Shown piece by piece: positions 35,024-46,530 of a stretch of DNA of 64,000 nucleotides. Numbering within the stretch: position 1 is the stretch's first letter; every line of letters begins with the position of its first letter. Below the pieces are notes generated by a model, which was not told where the DNA came from, searched no databases, and saw nothing but the letters and a program-made list of their open reading frames with translations. This stretch comes from Hygrocybe punicea (taxonomy: Eukaryota; Basidiomycota; Agaricomycetes; Agaricales; Hygrophoraceae). Made by a program: the position numbers and the translations under genes. The stretch lies in assembly GCA_963556145.1 (NCBI GenBank), contig OY744469.1, positions 1,116,001-1,180,000 of the forward strand. The letters run 5' to 3'.

Positions 35024-35170
35024 TGATGGATTGAGCTGGCGTATGTTGGCTGTGAGGTTGGCGGCCTGAGTGAGAACACGTGTGGTCCTGTATCATTGTA
35101 AACTCAGCCACGATAAAAAGGTACAAGATATATCAAAACGAACCATTTCCCACATTAACCGCTTTGCTCA

Positions 35171-37317
35171 ATGCCCAACAAAAAAAAACTGGTGATCACG
35201 TCCGACATCACTTCTGATGTCTCCTTGGCTGGTCGGATGACCACTCGTACTGGGAATAGGGATCGCGTCGTCGGTCTCCCTGACATGCCAGCAAAAAGGG
35301 CCACAAAAGAAGAGGTAGCTGCTAAAAAAACCGCGGCTGAGCACGAGAAGGCCCACAAATTTGCAACTAACCTCGAGGCCGTGAAAAAGGTAGCCGCAAT
35401 TGAGGATGCTCTGAACCAAGCAGAGACTGCAAAAGACGCCAACGCGAACCAACCCATATCGACCAAGTTGAAGCGGGTGCATCGCAGGGTCTCGTCTACC
35501 ATCACTGCAGATCCAGTGTTACAAGGTAACACCTTGTAAACACAAAGTTATTGTACTCACTTAATATGAAGGTACAACCTCGGCACCTGGTGACGTGTCC
35601 GATGTGGATGGCCCACGAGAAAATAGTGAAACTGATATCTATGAGGATGATGAAAATGATATTAGTAATGAAGCAGGATCAACATATGAAGACGACGAGT
35701 TCAGCCACGAAGAGAGTGACAAGGACATCTCCAAGCCAGCCTCCAAGGCCAGCAAGGAGGTGGAGATCAAGGTGCGAAAAAGCAAACTGCGTGCTGATAA
35801 GGGAGAAGAAGCGAGGTTACGTGTCACGGCTCACCGCATGTACCCGGATCCGGGAAGCAAGCGCAAGGCAGATATTCACACTTCCCCCAAGAAACAGTTT
35901 GTGATGCCCCTTATGTGTCATGCTCTCATTACTACGTAATCTCTTGTGTTTCCTTAGATCAATGGCCAAACGTCCGAAACCCACAGCAGCCCTCGTCGGC
36001 ATGATCAAAAACTGGGAGTCGAAGGTTCCTGCTGGCTCTCCCCAGACTACTACTCATACTAGCTTCACAAGCACGAAGACCACTCAGTCGGATATGTTTC
36101 AATCTGGTGGTATCAGCGACAATGAGGCCGAATTAGTATATGTCCAAGGTCCCATCAAAGTAAAATCCGAACCCGGTATCACACCTCGTGTACGTTCATC
36201 CGATAAACTATTGATGTGTCACTGATACGAGCAGCAGGCCCAACCTATTGCCAAAGTCCGTGTTGCCACAGGTACCGCTGTTGACTTGGATCAAGGGTCG
36301 ATGCGTAAACAGAAGGAGAAATCGCGGAAGGGGAAGGCGACACTCAGGGATCTGCCTGATCAAGCGACAATCAAGTTCAGTGCGCTGTACATACCCAACG
36401 TCAAACTCTATGTGGGCACATTACCTGCTTGGGCCGAACCTGATGTAGGCGTGCTCAAAGAAATATGGGACAACATCTATGTGAAGATTGAGTGCAGTTG
36501 GGATAAGGATGAGACGACTCGTCTCCTTGTACGTCAAACTACATATTATTTCTCACACATACTTCTCTTGACCACTTTTAGATCGGTTATCGCCTCGAGT
36601 CGTGGCACAACACGTTTGCACAGCATGCCATGCTCGCCGTCGAAGCGCTACTCACTGGAGAAGAGTTCCCTACGAAAGAAGATCGTGCAAAGAAAGCCAT
36701 TGAATGTCTCGGAACGAATCCGGCAAATCGTCCATTCTACTGGAAGCAACGACCAGATGGGAAAAAGCTGGTGCGTTGCTGGGATACGCGAATACATTGC
36801 AGTAACTGACATCGGCAAACTGTCAGCTTTTTCAGTCTGACGTGATTACTTTCACCTTGTCTCCGCACTTCAAGCACACGAAGAATGCGACGGACCTTCT
36901 GTTCCGGGAGCAACACCCCATTGGTGCTTTGATTCTGTCTATCCAAGCCGTAGAAATTCAGCTTATCTTCTATGGATTTTCACTGATTTCTGTTCATAGG
37001 TGGAGCGAGCTTTTTCCTGTTGGGTCACTGGTGAAGAAGTGATTCCTGCGCAAAAACTTGGGCATTTCTCTCAGGAAAACTATGGCGATCGAGAAGTTCT
37101 TGGTGCAAATGGTGTTATGAAGATTGAGAAACGGGCTTCAGGTCTGCTCCCCTCAGTGAAAAAGTTGTCGGCCAAACAATGGTTTGAAATCACCACTGCG
37201 GCAAAAAGGCATGCCTTCGATAACAGGAGTGAACCTTCTCTCCCGGCCACGTCTGTGGATGTCAGCGATGACGAAGGATTTTTGCTGGAGCAATCGGATT
37301 CCGAGGACGAGGCTTGA
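35171..37317 (+). CDS. Plavaka copy 2 accessory protein
   Basis: Second gene of the element, start 147 bases from the transposase start on the other strand. Exon 1 (35171 to about 35525) gives MPNKKKLVITSDITSDV and a Lys/Ala-rich coiled coil. Exon 2 is acidic (ETDIYEDDENDISNEAG). Further exons carry KPTAALVGMIKNWESKVPAG, then a globular C-terminal domain with FSALYIPNVKLYVGTLPAW, DNIYVKIECSWDKDE, RLESWHNTFAQHAMLAVEAL, FTLSPHFKHTKNATDLLF, ERAFSCWVTGEEV and FSQENYGD. It ends at 37317. The last domain resembles agaric proteins I associate with DUF6532, but I am not sure of that label. A role as a DNA-binding or regulatory partner of transposition is inference from position only. Confidence 0.65.
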
Positions 37318-38732
37318 GTGCTCGCAGGTGAGTTTTTTGCCTCACAACACATGGACCATCGGTCAACGGTGACAACTTTGTGGCAGAATTGGCTACCTAT
37401 ATACCAGTTCGGAACAAACGCGGCCGCGCATATATCCATGTTCCACTCACTACGTCTTACCCTTGGTAGTCAATACGGACTTAGATTCTTTGTTTACCCC
37501 AATATTACTGCTGCTTCCGTCTCCATGTCCCTATTCTTCAAATAAGCTAGTACTGAGAGCTAAAAGCAATGCGCTTATTAGAAAGCTAACGGCTCTTTTA
37601 CCAGCTTTTTCGCTCCTAGAAAAGCTGGGCGAGCTTATATTAGCGGACCGACCCCGCTAATATAAGCTCGCCGAGCTTTTTGCTTTTCGTGCTTTTCGTG
37701 CTTATATAAGCTGAATAAGCACGCCAAAGCCGATGTGTAAATCTTCTGATGTCCACGTTAGTGATGAATCGATTCATCATCAGGGACCCTTGCATGTGTG
37801 GTTAATTTTCATGTTTCGTTTTGCAATAGGGTTTAGGAGACAGCGGTAATGGGATATGGCAGTACGCAAAGCAGATGAGCGCAGATCCTGCTCTCGGACA
37901 TGTCAAATGGATTATCCCCGATGCGTTGAGTTATCCATTATCATGTTATGCAGTTGTTGTTATTTGACTAAATACATTCAATATTAGCCCGACGAGGCCA
38001 GTAACAGGAATCGAAGGCAGCCTTCATGGCAAGCTCACGCTCTAGTTTTTATCCACTTAGCCCCGACGAATCATCCCCGCCCACAGGTTCGACGTCCTCG
38101 CCTTCGACATCTTCACCCGCTCCGAAGATGAACCAAGTCTCTTATCCGCCGTCGCATCCATCAACGAGCTCATCTCCACCGAAATACACCTGCACGGAAT
38201 CCCGTCCGAACGGATCGTCGTCGGAGGTCTCAGTCAGGGCGGAGCTTTGGCGTGTTTGACGGGGATCGCCAGCGAGAGGATGTTAGCTGGGGTGTTTATC
38301 TTGAGCGCATATGTCCCGCTTTGGAGGAAGACCGCAGAGGTGAGTGTGTTGCCAATCAGTTACTGGGCTAGGGGGATGCGATAACGTGATGGGCGGGGAC
38401 AGGTAGCCACGACAATTGCACGTTCCATCCCGGTTTTCTGGGCGCACGGCACCAGCGACTCCCAGGTCGATCACGAAAAGGCTTTCGGGGCTGCATCAGA
38501 TCTCGCCCGAGATCTGAACGTCGCCATTATTCACATGGTGCCTGCTGACAATGTCGTAACGACAGAAGACGATTCAGGAAAAGAGGACCCACTGGGCCCG
38601 CTCATTGCGGCGCTCAATCCCAAAGACCCAGGTATTCAATTCAATTCCTACAAGGGGTTGGGGCATTGGATTGACCCTGGGTGTGAGTTGGCTGATCTGG
38701 TGATGTGGCTCCGTGGTGTTGTCCCTGTGTAG

Positions 38733-39962
38733 AGGCACACATACTGGTAATTCACGATAATTGGAACAACTAGTCTGGTACGAGGGCATTTTATGTTGGA
38801 CTGACCTGGAAATGTCCTAGAGTTCGCTTGCAACGCAGAAATTGTATTGTGCTGTAGTTCAAACACAGTGATAAGATCAAGAACAACGAGGAGGTACCCT
38901 GACCGGAAAGGCAAACTATTAGGAATCGCAGATGCAGTCTTACCCAAAAACTCAGCTTTCGATCTTTACTTCCTGTCCTTGGCTCAAGCATTTGCCTTTG
39001 ACCCGGCGACAAACGAAGCGATTGACTTTGCGGCTCAACTTTCCTTCCCAGAGTTCTCAACCCCACAGACTTTGCCCAGTTGGCTCAGCAGGTGGACTCC
39101 GGGCCTCACGTCGCCTAGATGACGATTGTTCGATTTAAGGCTTGCCTTCCCCCTGCAATCATTATGAAGAAGGAAGATGCACTTCTAGTGGATCAGGAAC
39201 GTGACGGAACGCACAGCTCATCAGGTTGCCTCATGTCAGTGGACTTGGAGATAGGAGGCGTACTTGATCACTCAGCTGCTGAACTTGTTGTCTTCGTACG
39301 AGATGAAGAAAGTTGTTGAGCTGAGCTGGTTCTTGCTGTTGTGCGGCGCGGTATTGGAAGGCATCGCAGTTATTCTTCGATTCCAAGGTTCATTTCATGC
39401 TGACATGCGTATCAGATCTTGTATAAATGAATACAGCATCCGGAATCTCAATACGCTGGCCAATGTCTCTCCGAGTAACAGACACAAATCGCCGGATCCT
39501 CGTGAACGGTGCTGAGACGGCATCGTATATCATTGAGCCGCATTACTCCGTAGCGGATGTGCTCGGTGAAGGGCCCGACGACGAGGATTAACTTTTGAAG
39601 GGCGGGGGATGTCAATGTCAAATCTGTACTTTTAGTGTTTGCTCATTGTACAATCTTGTGTGCTTTTGCGAACAAAATACTGGTGAGAATGTTCTACGGA
39701 AAGCAGCCTTTCAGCATTCATGTGACCGGTCGAAAGCCTTGAGGTTGTGCGGAGACTGTGGTACTTCCTGCAGCGATACGGTTTTCAAGTTCACGATCCG
39801 ATTTCAGCAGTAAAAGAGATGAAGTACAACCGAGGCGAAACACGGCGAAAGGCACACAAGTACAAGTACATCAATGTGAGAAGACAGCAAATCGCAAACA
39901 ACACTGCGGCACATCGGGCCGTCCGGTGTCGAACTCTGGATTTGAGGCTTATCAGCTCATCG
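38733..39962. other. Region without a confidently recognised gene
   Basis: Short plus-strand frames occur. One (near 38935-39120) reads NSAFDLYFLSLAQAFAFDPA, and one (39478-39593) reads NRRILVNGAETASYIIEPHY followed by a GEG motif and an immediate acidic end. The latter faintly recalls the first strand and glycine loop of a fungal MAP kinase, but it stops after the loop. Both are at most gene fragments. Confidence 0.35.
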
Positions 39963-40772
39963 TTATGTTGGAAGAAGAAAAACAAAATCACGCACAGCCC
40001 ACGGTAACTGTTCGGTGTTCATGTTGTCCGGTATGTGTACCACCCGGTTCCAAACATTTACAGATACATTTGGCTTCAATGAATTCTTGGTTAAAGAACC
40101 AGGCTGTGTTGATGGACTCCTGGTGAGACTGAGAGGAACGAACATTAGATGTTGCCGAGCCCTGCAAGAGGTTTCACTGACCTCGGTTGGAGGGAATGTA
40201 ATAGTTAAACGGCTGGTCGTGATCTCCACAAAGCCTTTAAAGCCAGCTCCAGGCCAGACACGAAGGCCAAGGACATCACGAAGGTTGAACTTATCGAGGG
40301 CTTGCCTCAGCTCGTCAATAAATGTCGGATTTTCTCGGAGTATCTCCTCAGATTTGACCGTCTTGGGCTTCTCCAGCTGGGCAAACTCGTATTCATACGG
40401 TACCAGGGCAGTGCCATGTCGGGTGAATTTCCAGCAGCGAGGGGTGATCATTCCTTCTGCGTGGGTGATGTCGTCGAGGGTCCAAGGTGTTGCCACATTG
40501 TAAAGTTCGACGAAACGTTGGTTCTCCTTCATGTCATAGTGACGGTGAAGGAGACACAAGCCAAAGCTGACAACGCAGTGAGCTTACTCCACCAGTGACT
40601 AGGGGTAGACGATAACATACTGGTCGCATAAATTATGCTTCTCGAAGATGGCTCTGAAGTGGTCAAAGATGACCTGCTCGCCGCCGCCGGTAGAGAGGTC
40701 AGCGAAGGCTGCCTCAGGACCAGATAGCGAGTTGAACTCGACGGGCGAATATGGCAAGATTTGAACAGACAT
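39963..40772 (-). CDS. Conserved hypothetical protein, two exons
   Basis: Starts at 40772 (MSVQILPYSPVEFNSLSGPE). The first exon ends at a GTATGT donor near 40622 and resumes near 40570 with FGLCLLHRHYDMKENQRFVE, ATPWTLDD, GMITPRCWKFT and PYEYEFAQ. The ending, after FVEITTSRLTITFPPTE, is less conserved. I recall this layout from many agaric genomes without an assigned domain. It has no signal peptide or membrane segment, and no stop or frameshift, so it may be a functional host gene, one of the few in the window. Confidence 0.6.
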
Positions 40773-41682
40773 GTGCGGTATCGAACGGGAGTAGGATTAC
40801 CATCACAAATAGGTTCCTCTTATACCTTGTAACGGTTAGAATCAAAATTTTCATCATCTTTTATCCGCGTCTTGCCGTAGGATCGATGCCTACTGTGATA
40901 CGGAAGGAATAGACGAATACAGACAACAGACCTAGGAAGTTGGCAAGTCCCTCAAAGCCATCGATTTTCAGAAAGTAGTCGGAAGGCCGCTGGTCCGAAA
41001 GAAGTTCAGCGACTCCAAAACTGGAAAATCTGATAAGACTTACTAGAGTTTCGACCGAGATACGTCCCATCCTTGTTTACCACCTCGAAGTGCATATCTG
41101 GGTCTCCGTCTCTGGGAGGATTTGCGAGACTCTGTCACATTCGAGGAAGATTGGGCTGGGTCCTGTCCTATGTACAGCGGCGTGTAAAAAGAGGGGATGA
41201 AAATTTGATGTCACAATCATTGGGCCAGGACATACCTGGAAGACATCTTCCATCAGAAGTACTGACATTGTTGCTGTCTGAATTCATCTGCCGTCTGAGT
41301 CCATCTGCCTCGGGACTGTGCGCGAGTCGGACGGGTCCGGAATCCCTGCCCATTGCATATTCGGTGGGACACCACCAGTTCCGAGTCCTAAATTTATTTA
41401 GGCTCGGTCTTAATGTGACCTGAGGTCCAGCAATCTATTCTCGCGGCAAATGCCGAGATTGTTTGTGTTTGTATCAAACCGCTATCATGGATGACTTTCT
41501 AAAATACACGAAACATGAGTGTAAAATTAGAATTATGTCTATGTACGAATTTAGCAAGTTGTGGCGCAGCGATCCTCATCTCTGCCCATCAACAACTTGC
41601 ATCGCTCAAGTTCTTCTCTGCTCTAACAGAGCATTTTCTTTCCCCTCTCTTTCCTCCGCACTCACTACCTATCAATCCAATC
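40773..41682. other. Intergenic; contains a hairpin motif shared with the Helitron 3' flank
   Basis: Short minus-strand frames (40861-41070, 41168-41353) have no recognisable domain. At about 41382-41460 the sequence CCGAGTCCTAAATTTATTT forms a stem with AGGCTCGG and is followed by GTGACCTGAG and CGGCAAATGCCG. The same series is found at 60555-60640. Confidence 0.5.
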
Positions 41683-43390
41683 ATGCCTCCGCTTCTTTTC
41701 GACCCCGCTCTCGCACACTGCCCCGACTACGCCTCCGCTGCCTATGCCCCTACTCGGGCTCCCCTCGTCAATGCTCAAACAACCGAGGCCCAAGCGATCC
41801 AGATACTAACGAACATCTGGCAGCTCGGGAACAACGTCGACAAACAGCAATGGCGTGACCAGATACACGACGAAATCATCTGACAGGAAGAACAACTCGC
41901 CCTAGACCAGGTCGCAGCAGATCAGTTAGCCATCACAACCGCCGAAGAACAACAAACCCTCCGTAAGGAAGAGATGAAGAAGAACAAAACTAAATACATC
42001 CCAATCCCTGACCGCCCCATGCCCACCACGACCCCGGTCATCCCTTCCACCTACGCCACCAGGAAGATGCACAAAGGTGAATATGTAGAGCTTTGGTACT
42101 ACACTAATGACGGCCTCGATGAGGCCCTCCGGAACCCCGCCTCTGTAGATGACGATGCCATGGTCATCGCTCGCAAGGCGGACGGCTCCACCTCCTGGGT
42201 CCCCGCCGCCTCCACCCATAATGCCAACAAAGCGCTCGACGACAAAGACATCAAATGGGAGGACTTTTGCCAAGCCGCTCCAAGGATGATAGTAGCCATG
42301 GAAGAAGCTGACTGGCCCGCCGACCGCGTTGCCATGCTTGCCTCCTTCTGGGGCAAACTTCAAATTCACAAGATGAGATCCTCCCGCGACCCCCTAGACC
42401 AAAAGACGCTGATCCTCTACCAAGCACGCCAGCGACGACTCTGGCACATCGCCATCCCCACACCCGCCGGCGCATACAACTTATCGATCATCGATGAAGA
42501 CGTACTACGCCAGACCAAAGAGGAAGTCTATTGGGACAACCAATGAATCAAAGACAACGACCGGGATTTCTGGGTCAGTCCCCCCCCCCTCTCGTATCAT
42601 TAATCCCAGCTAATCCTTTCCTCGTCACCCATCATTCCCACACGCTCCCCTCTCACCACTGTACACCATTCATGACGCCACAACCGCCACCCTCTACCGC
42701 CTTCTCATATCATCCAAACATTGCCTCACACTGCCTCCCTTGCACTGCGCATGCCACACATTGCACCCCCACATGCCACACATTGCACCCCCGCATGCCA
42801 CACATTGCACCATGCATGCCACCACACTGCCTCTTTTGCACTTCGCATGCACCACTTTGCGCCACGCATGCCCACGCCACGCCTCCTCCTTACACGCCAT
42901 CACAGGCGGATCAACGCATCCCAATCCCACCTGTAGGCAATCCCAATATACCCCCCTCCCGGCGCAGCCGCGAAGCGAACTGACCCAGCAACTCACACCG
43001 CAGATCCAGATCCCCTGCGCGCGCCCGCGACAACCGCAGCTGCCCAGATATCCGCACGGATTTTTGCTCCGGCGCAAGCGGCGGAGGCCTCTCTGCTTGC
43101 GCCGTCTGCCTCGGTCGCCACCCACACCGCATCGGCGAATGCGACGCCGCAACAACATGGGACAACCGACATCCCACACTGGCGCACCGCGTCAACAAGC
43201 GCCTCATCCTCCGCGACGGCCGCGACATCTGCATCAACTTTCAATGCCCTTCCGGCTGCACCAGCTCCCGCCACACAGCCCGGCACATCTGCACCGGCTG
43301 TGGAGAGCCAACTCATGGCACACAGAACTGCCCTCGAGCTCAGAAGCCGGGAAGCGCTCACGCCATATAAGCCTGATGCCTGGGAAGCCC
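41683..43390 (+). pseudogene. DIRS gag-like protein with CCHC zinc knuckle
   Basis: Starts MPPLLFDPALAHCPDYASAA at 41683. A TGA at 41881-41883 (HDEII-stop-QEEQ) breaks the first exon, and the same frame goes on to 42543 (WVPAASTHNANKALDDKDIK ... RRLWHIAIPTPAGAYN). A second TGA at 42544-42546 is followed in frame by IKDNDRDFW, then a probable splice donor. After a C-rich non-conserved stretch (42580-42980) another exon near 43060-43340 reads CLGRHPHRIGEC and CTGCGEPTHGTQNC, a CX2CX4HX4C knuckle. Both TGAs are explained most simply by former CGA arginines. Confidence 0.65.
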
Positions 43391-45333
43391 TCCTCCAATC
43401 CTCCAACATATGGCCCCGCTACAGTCACCTCCCACAGAGCATGCGCACCGGCTTCGATCTCGAGATCCCCCCAATCCACGCCACCCAAATCCCACCCAAC
43501 CGAGAATCCATCATCGAACACAGCGCCGAGTTCGACAAAATCATTGCAAAAGAACTCTCCAAAGGCAGATACCTCAGCCCATTCTCCCAAGCCACCCTCG
43601 AAGCGCTCATCGGCCCATTCCAATCCTCCCCATTCGGCATCATCCCAAAACCCGGCCGTCCAGGCCATTTCCGGAACGTACAAAACTACTCCTTCCCCCA
43701 CGAGACCTCGGCACAATTCCCCAACCCCTCCATCAATTCCCAGATCGACTCTGACCACTTCCCCAGCACCTGGGGCACCTTTTCCGTCATCTGCCTCCTC
43801 ATATCGCGCCTCCCACCTGGATCCCAGGCCGCCACAAGGGACGTCGCCGAAGCCTATCGGACCATTCCCCTGCACCCATCCCAATGGCCGGGAGCAGTCG
43901 TGCGTCTCGCGCCCGACCTCTTCTCCATTGACACCTCCACGTGCTTTGGGGTATCTCCTTCATCAGGAGGATACAGTTCAGTGGCCGACGCCGGCACTGA
44001 ACTCTTCCGATACCACGGGATGGCCCCAGTTTCAAAATGGGTTGACGATCATTTCTTTTTCAGGATCCTCCGCACCCACCTTGAATCTTACAACGCCTGC
44101 CGCCACCTCTGGCACGCTGACATCGCCACCAGGGGCCGCCATCACGACGGCGGCCGCCTCTGGTTCGGCGAAAGGCCCTTCGATGACGACACCCTTGAAG
44201 AGTTTGACGAGGACTGTGCTTACCCCTGCCTCGACCTTTCCGGCCACTCACCCCGCTCCGCAGAGGACCAAGCATATTGCTACAATTTCGACGATATTGA
44301 CCGCCTCTCCGACGAACTGGGCATCCCCTGGGAGAAATCGAAGGACACCCCCTTCGCCTCTTTGGCAACCTTCATCGGCCTGGAATGGGACCTCGCCGCG
44401 ATCACAGTTGCCCTCACGGACAAAAAGAAAACCAAGTACCTGGCCGCGATCCATGACTGGACCAACGCCTCGACTCACATCCTCAACGAGGTTCAAAAGC
44501 TCTACGGGAAGCTACTCCATGCATCCCTGGTCATCCCTTCAGGCCATGCATACCTCACTGGCCTGGAGAGCATGCTCGGCATCTTCGGTAACAATCCTCG
44601 CCTGCCACGTCACGCCCCAAAATCCATCCGCGCTGACCTCCAATGGTGGAAATCGAAACTCGAACAGCCCTTCCTCGGGAGACCAATCCCTAGCCCCGTC
44701 TCCCCTGTCGATCTCCAGGCCTACTCCGATGCCAGCTCCACCATCGGCATCGGCATCCTGCTATCCAACCACTGGCGCGCTTGGTGGCTCATACCAGGAT
44801 GGCAAACACTTCATGGCCAATGAGACATCAGCTGGGCTGAAGGCCTCGGGTTCGAGCTCCTCATCCACGCAATTGCCTGGACTGAGGCTCCTGGCTGGAA
44901 TTTTATGGTATACGGCAACAACAAAGGCGTCGTTGAAGGCTGGTGGAATCACAGGAGTAGGAACCCCCCTGTCAACAAGATCTTCAAGCGCACCCACGCC
45001 TTCATCGACTCATGCGAGACCATTGATTCGATCCACCCATCCTACGTTCCCAGCAAACTCAACCCTGCCGATCCCCTCTCTAGAGGCATCCTCCCACCCC
45101 TCGATCAGCTCCTACCCAGCTTCCCACTCCCACCTGGCCTCGACGATCTCATCATCGATGCCACATCACCCCTCTCACACGCCGAACGTCACCTCCTCCA
45201 ATCCGGCAACTATCCAAAAGCAGCACCAAAGCGCGCTGCAGATTCTATCCAACACCCTCATTCCCCCTCCCTCTTGTACCCCAACAGCATCGAAGCCGAG
45301 CTTCATGAGCTCAAGGCGAACTGGGACAACTAG
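43300..45333 (+). pseudogene. DIRS reverse transcriptase - RNase H, one in-frame stop
   Basis: RT palm motifs are visible: GPFQSSPFGIIPKPGRPGHF, ATRDVAEAYRTIPLHPSQWP (first catalytic Asp) and SKWVDDHFFFRI (second Asp pair; DIRS-type VDD). The thumb and connection follow (SLATFIGLEWDL, KLYGKLLHASLVIPSGHAYL), then RNase H with LQAYSDASSTIGIGI, the AEGLGFEL Glu helix, MVYGNNKGVVEGWW and NPADPLSRG. A TGA at 44821-44823 (LHGQ-stop-DISWAEG) is the only break. Because it lies inside RNase H, the present copy would lack a full RNase H. CGA to TGA is the likely change. Confidence 0.85.
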
Positions 45334-46525
45334 CCTCAAAGACAACCTCAACACCCCCGTCACCCAAAGAACCAGCCACTCCACACCCCAACCTTATCGG
45401 CTCGGGCTTGTTCCCCTCCCCTCCCCACTCCGCCCCCACTGTCTTGCCCGCGACCGCCTCCGTCTCTGGCTCCCTGCTGAGACCCGCACACCCTGCGATG
45501 CCACCGGCCACCCCGTAGCCATTACTGAATCAGATCTGGACAAGATCCTGACCGTGATGACCGTCGCCTGGGCACAAGGTACCAGATCGGGATACGGGGC
45601 AGGCCTACTCCTCTTCCACATATTCTGTGACTCACGTAGTGTCCCGGAACGCCAATGCTGCCCCGCTCCACCCATCCTAATCCTTGCATTCATCGCCAAC
45701 TGCGCCGGAGCTTATTCAGGAAAGACGATCGCTAACTACACATTTGCAATACGAGCTTGGCACATCCTACATGGCCACCCATGGGCCACCGACAATGCCG
45801 AGATCAAGGCAGCGCTCACCGGTGCCTCCACCCTCACTCCCCTCTCATCCCGGCGACCTAAAAGAGATCCAGTAACCGTCCAATTCTTGGAAGTGGCCAA
45901 AGAGAAACTCAACCTCTCACTCCCATTCGACGCCGCCTTCTACGCCTGCCTCACCACCACATTCTACTCCCTCTCGCGCCTCGGAGAACTCACCGTTCCC
46001 ACACTCAAAGCATTTGACCCCAGCCTCCATGTCAAGCCAGCCAACATGAGCCAGAGGATTGACCGCAACGGCCTCGAAGTCACTGTCATACACCTTCCAA
46101 CCACCAAAGCCTCCCGCGAAGGAGAAGACATATATTGGTCAATCCAACCCGGCCCATCAGACCCTGACGCCGCAATCAAACACCACTTACAGCTCAACCA
46201 CCCATCTCCATCCGAGCCCCTCTTTGCCTGGCGCCACCCTCAAAGCACACGCCCAATGACGCGCCTTGCCTTCATGACACGCATGAAAGACTTATGCAAA
46301 ACCCTCGGCCTCCAATGCCTACTAGGCCATGGTATCCGCATCGGTGCCACCCTGGAGCTCCTTCTCCGAGGAGTCCCATTCGAAGTCGTCAAAACAATAG
46401 GCCGATGGTCAAGCGAATCCTTCCTAATCTACCTACGTGAACACGCTGTCGTCATGGCCCCATATATGCAAGGATCCCCGATCCTAGAACCATTCCTACG
46501 CTATGCAATGCCTCCTCTCCGCTGA
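45326..46525 (+). CDS. DIRS tyrosine recombinase
   Basis: Phage-integrase-fold recombinase that would insert the circular cDNA. After a proline-rich start the SAM-like domain reads TVAWAQGTRSGYGAGLLLFH and ANCAGAYSGKTIANYTFAIR. The catalytic domain has FYSLSRLGELTVPT (first Arg), HLPTTKASREGEDIYW (beta-hairpin Lys), LLGHGIRIGATLELLLRGVP (His-x-x-Arg) and IGRWSSESFLIYLREH (Trp and nucleophile Tyr). All catalytic residues are present and the frame is open to the stop at 46525. The frame stays open far upstream because of the GC-rich composition; I place the start near the end of RNase H. Confidence 0.8.
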   Translation, partial: TTSLKDNLNTPVTQRTSHSTPQPYRLGLVPLPSPLRPHCLARDRLRLWLPAETRTPCDATGHPVAITESDLDKILTVMTVAWAQGTRSGYGAGLLLFHIFCDSRSVPERQCCPAPPILILAFIANCAGAYSGKTIANYTFAIRAWHILHGHPWATDNAEIKAALTGASTLTPLSSRRPKRDPVTVQFLEVAKEKLNLSLPFDAAFYACLTTTFYSLSRLGELTVPTLKAFDPSLHVKPANMSQRIDRNGLEVTVIHLPTTKASREGEDIYWSIQPGPSDPDAAIKHHLQLNHPSPSEPLFAWRHPQSTRPMTRLAFMTRMKDLCKTLGLQCLLGHGIRIGATLELLLRGVPFEVVKTIGRWSSESFLIYLREHAVVMAPYMQGSPILEPFLRYAMPPLR

Positions 46526-46530
46526 TACTG

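Larger units (their letters stand above)
31645..37751. mobile_element. Complete Plavaka element (copy 2), 6.1 kb, 2-bp target duplication
   Basis: The ends are CATCAGAAGATCTACA at 31645 and the inverted match CATCAGAAGATTTACA ending at 37751 (one mismatch in 16). The immediate flanks are TC on both sides (31643-31644 and 37752-37753). Inside, both ends carry AGCTTA / GCTTATTT subterminal repeats (31665-31770 and 37545-37735). It contains a transposase (minus) and an accessory gene (plus), head to head. A short duplication and CA-starting ends agree with CACTA-related Plavaka elements. Both genes look intact, so the element may be young. Confidence 0.85.
31447..38732 (+). pseudogene. APT1: Acyl-protein thioesterase / lysophospholipase, split by a Plavaka element
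   Basis: Alpha/beta hydrolase that removes palmitate from proteins. Exon 1 ends KHTATVIFL at 31644. Coding resumes at 37752 with CAC (His), then intron 37757-37829 and GLGDSGNGIWQYAKQMS (oxyanion region). Further on are WIIPDAPTRPVTG and FDVLAFDIFTRSEDEPSLL, then IPSERIVVGGLSQGGALACL with the nucleophile Ser. An intron at about 38341-38402 precedes FWAHGTSDSQVDHEKAF (Asp) and YKGLGHWIDP (His). The stop is at 38732. The triad is therefore present. Besides the 6.1-kb insertion there is a frameshift between PVTG and PSW near 38000, and a GC-AG intron follows PSW. The N-terminus from 31447 is longer than usual, so the true start is uncertain. Confidence 0.8.
41683..46530 (+). mobile_element. DIRS-like tyrosine-recombinase retroelement
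   Basis: Order gag, RT-RNase H, tyrosine recombinase on one strand, with the recombinase frame starting where RT-RNase H ends. This is the DIRS arrangement: integration by a tyrosine recombinase instead of an integrase, with no target duplication. The GC content is higher than in neighbouring DNA. Inverted CCTAATCA / TGATTAGG motifs at 46549 and 46624 may be part of the terminal or internal complementary repeats; full termini were not resolved. Confidence 0.8.

Noticed and set aside
39478..39593. Fragment resembling the start of a MAP kinase (NRRILVNGAETASY, GEG)
   Set aside because: Only about 38 residues, stops directly after the glycine motif, and no kinase core nearby; too little to call a gene.
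42740..45300. One 1261-codon open frame covering most of the DIRS element
   Set aside because: Only the part after about 45330 has recombinase motifs. The upstream part is Pro/Ser/Thr-rich nonsense antisense to codon bias, opposite to the real gag and RT frame; it is open because of the GC-rich composition.
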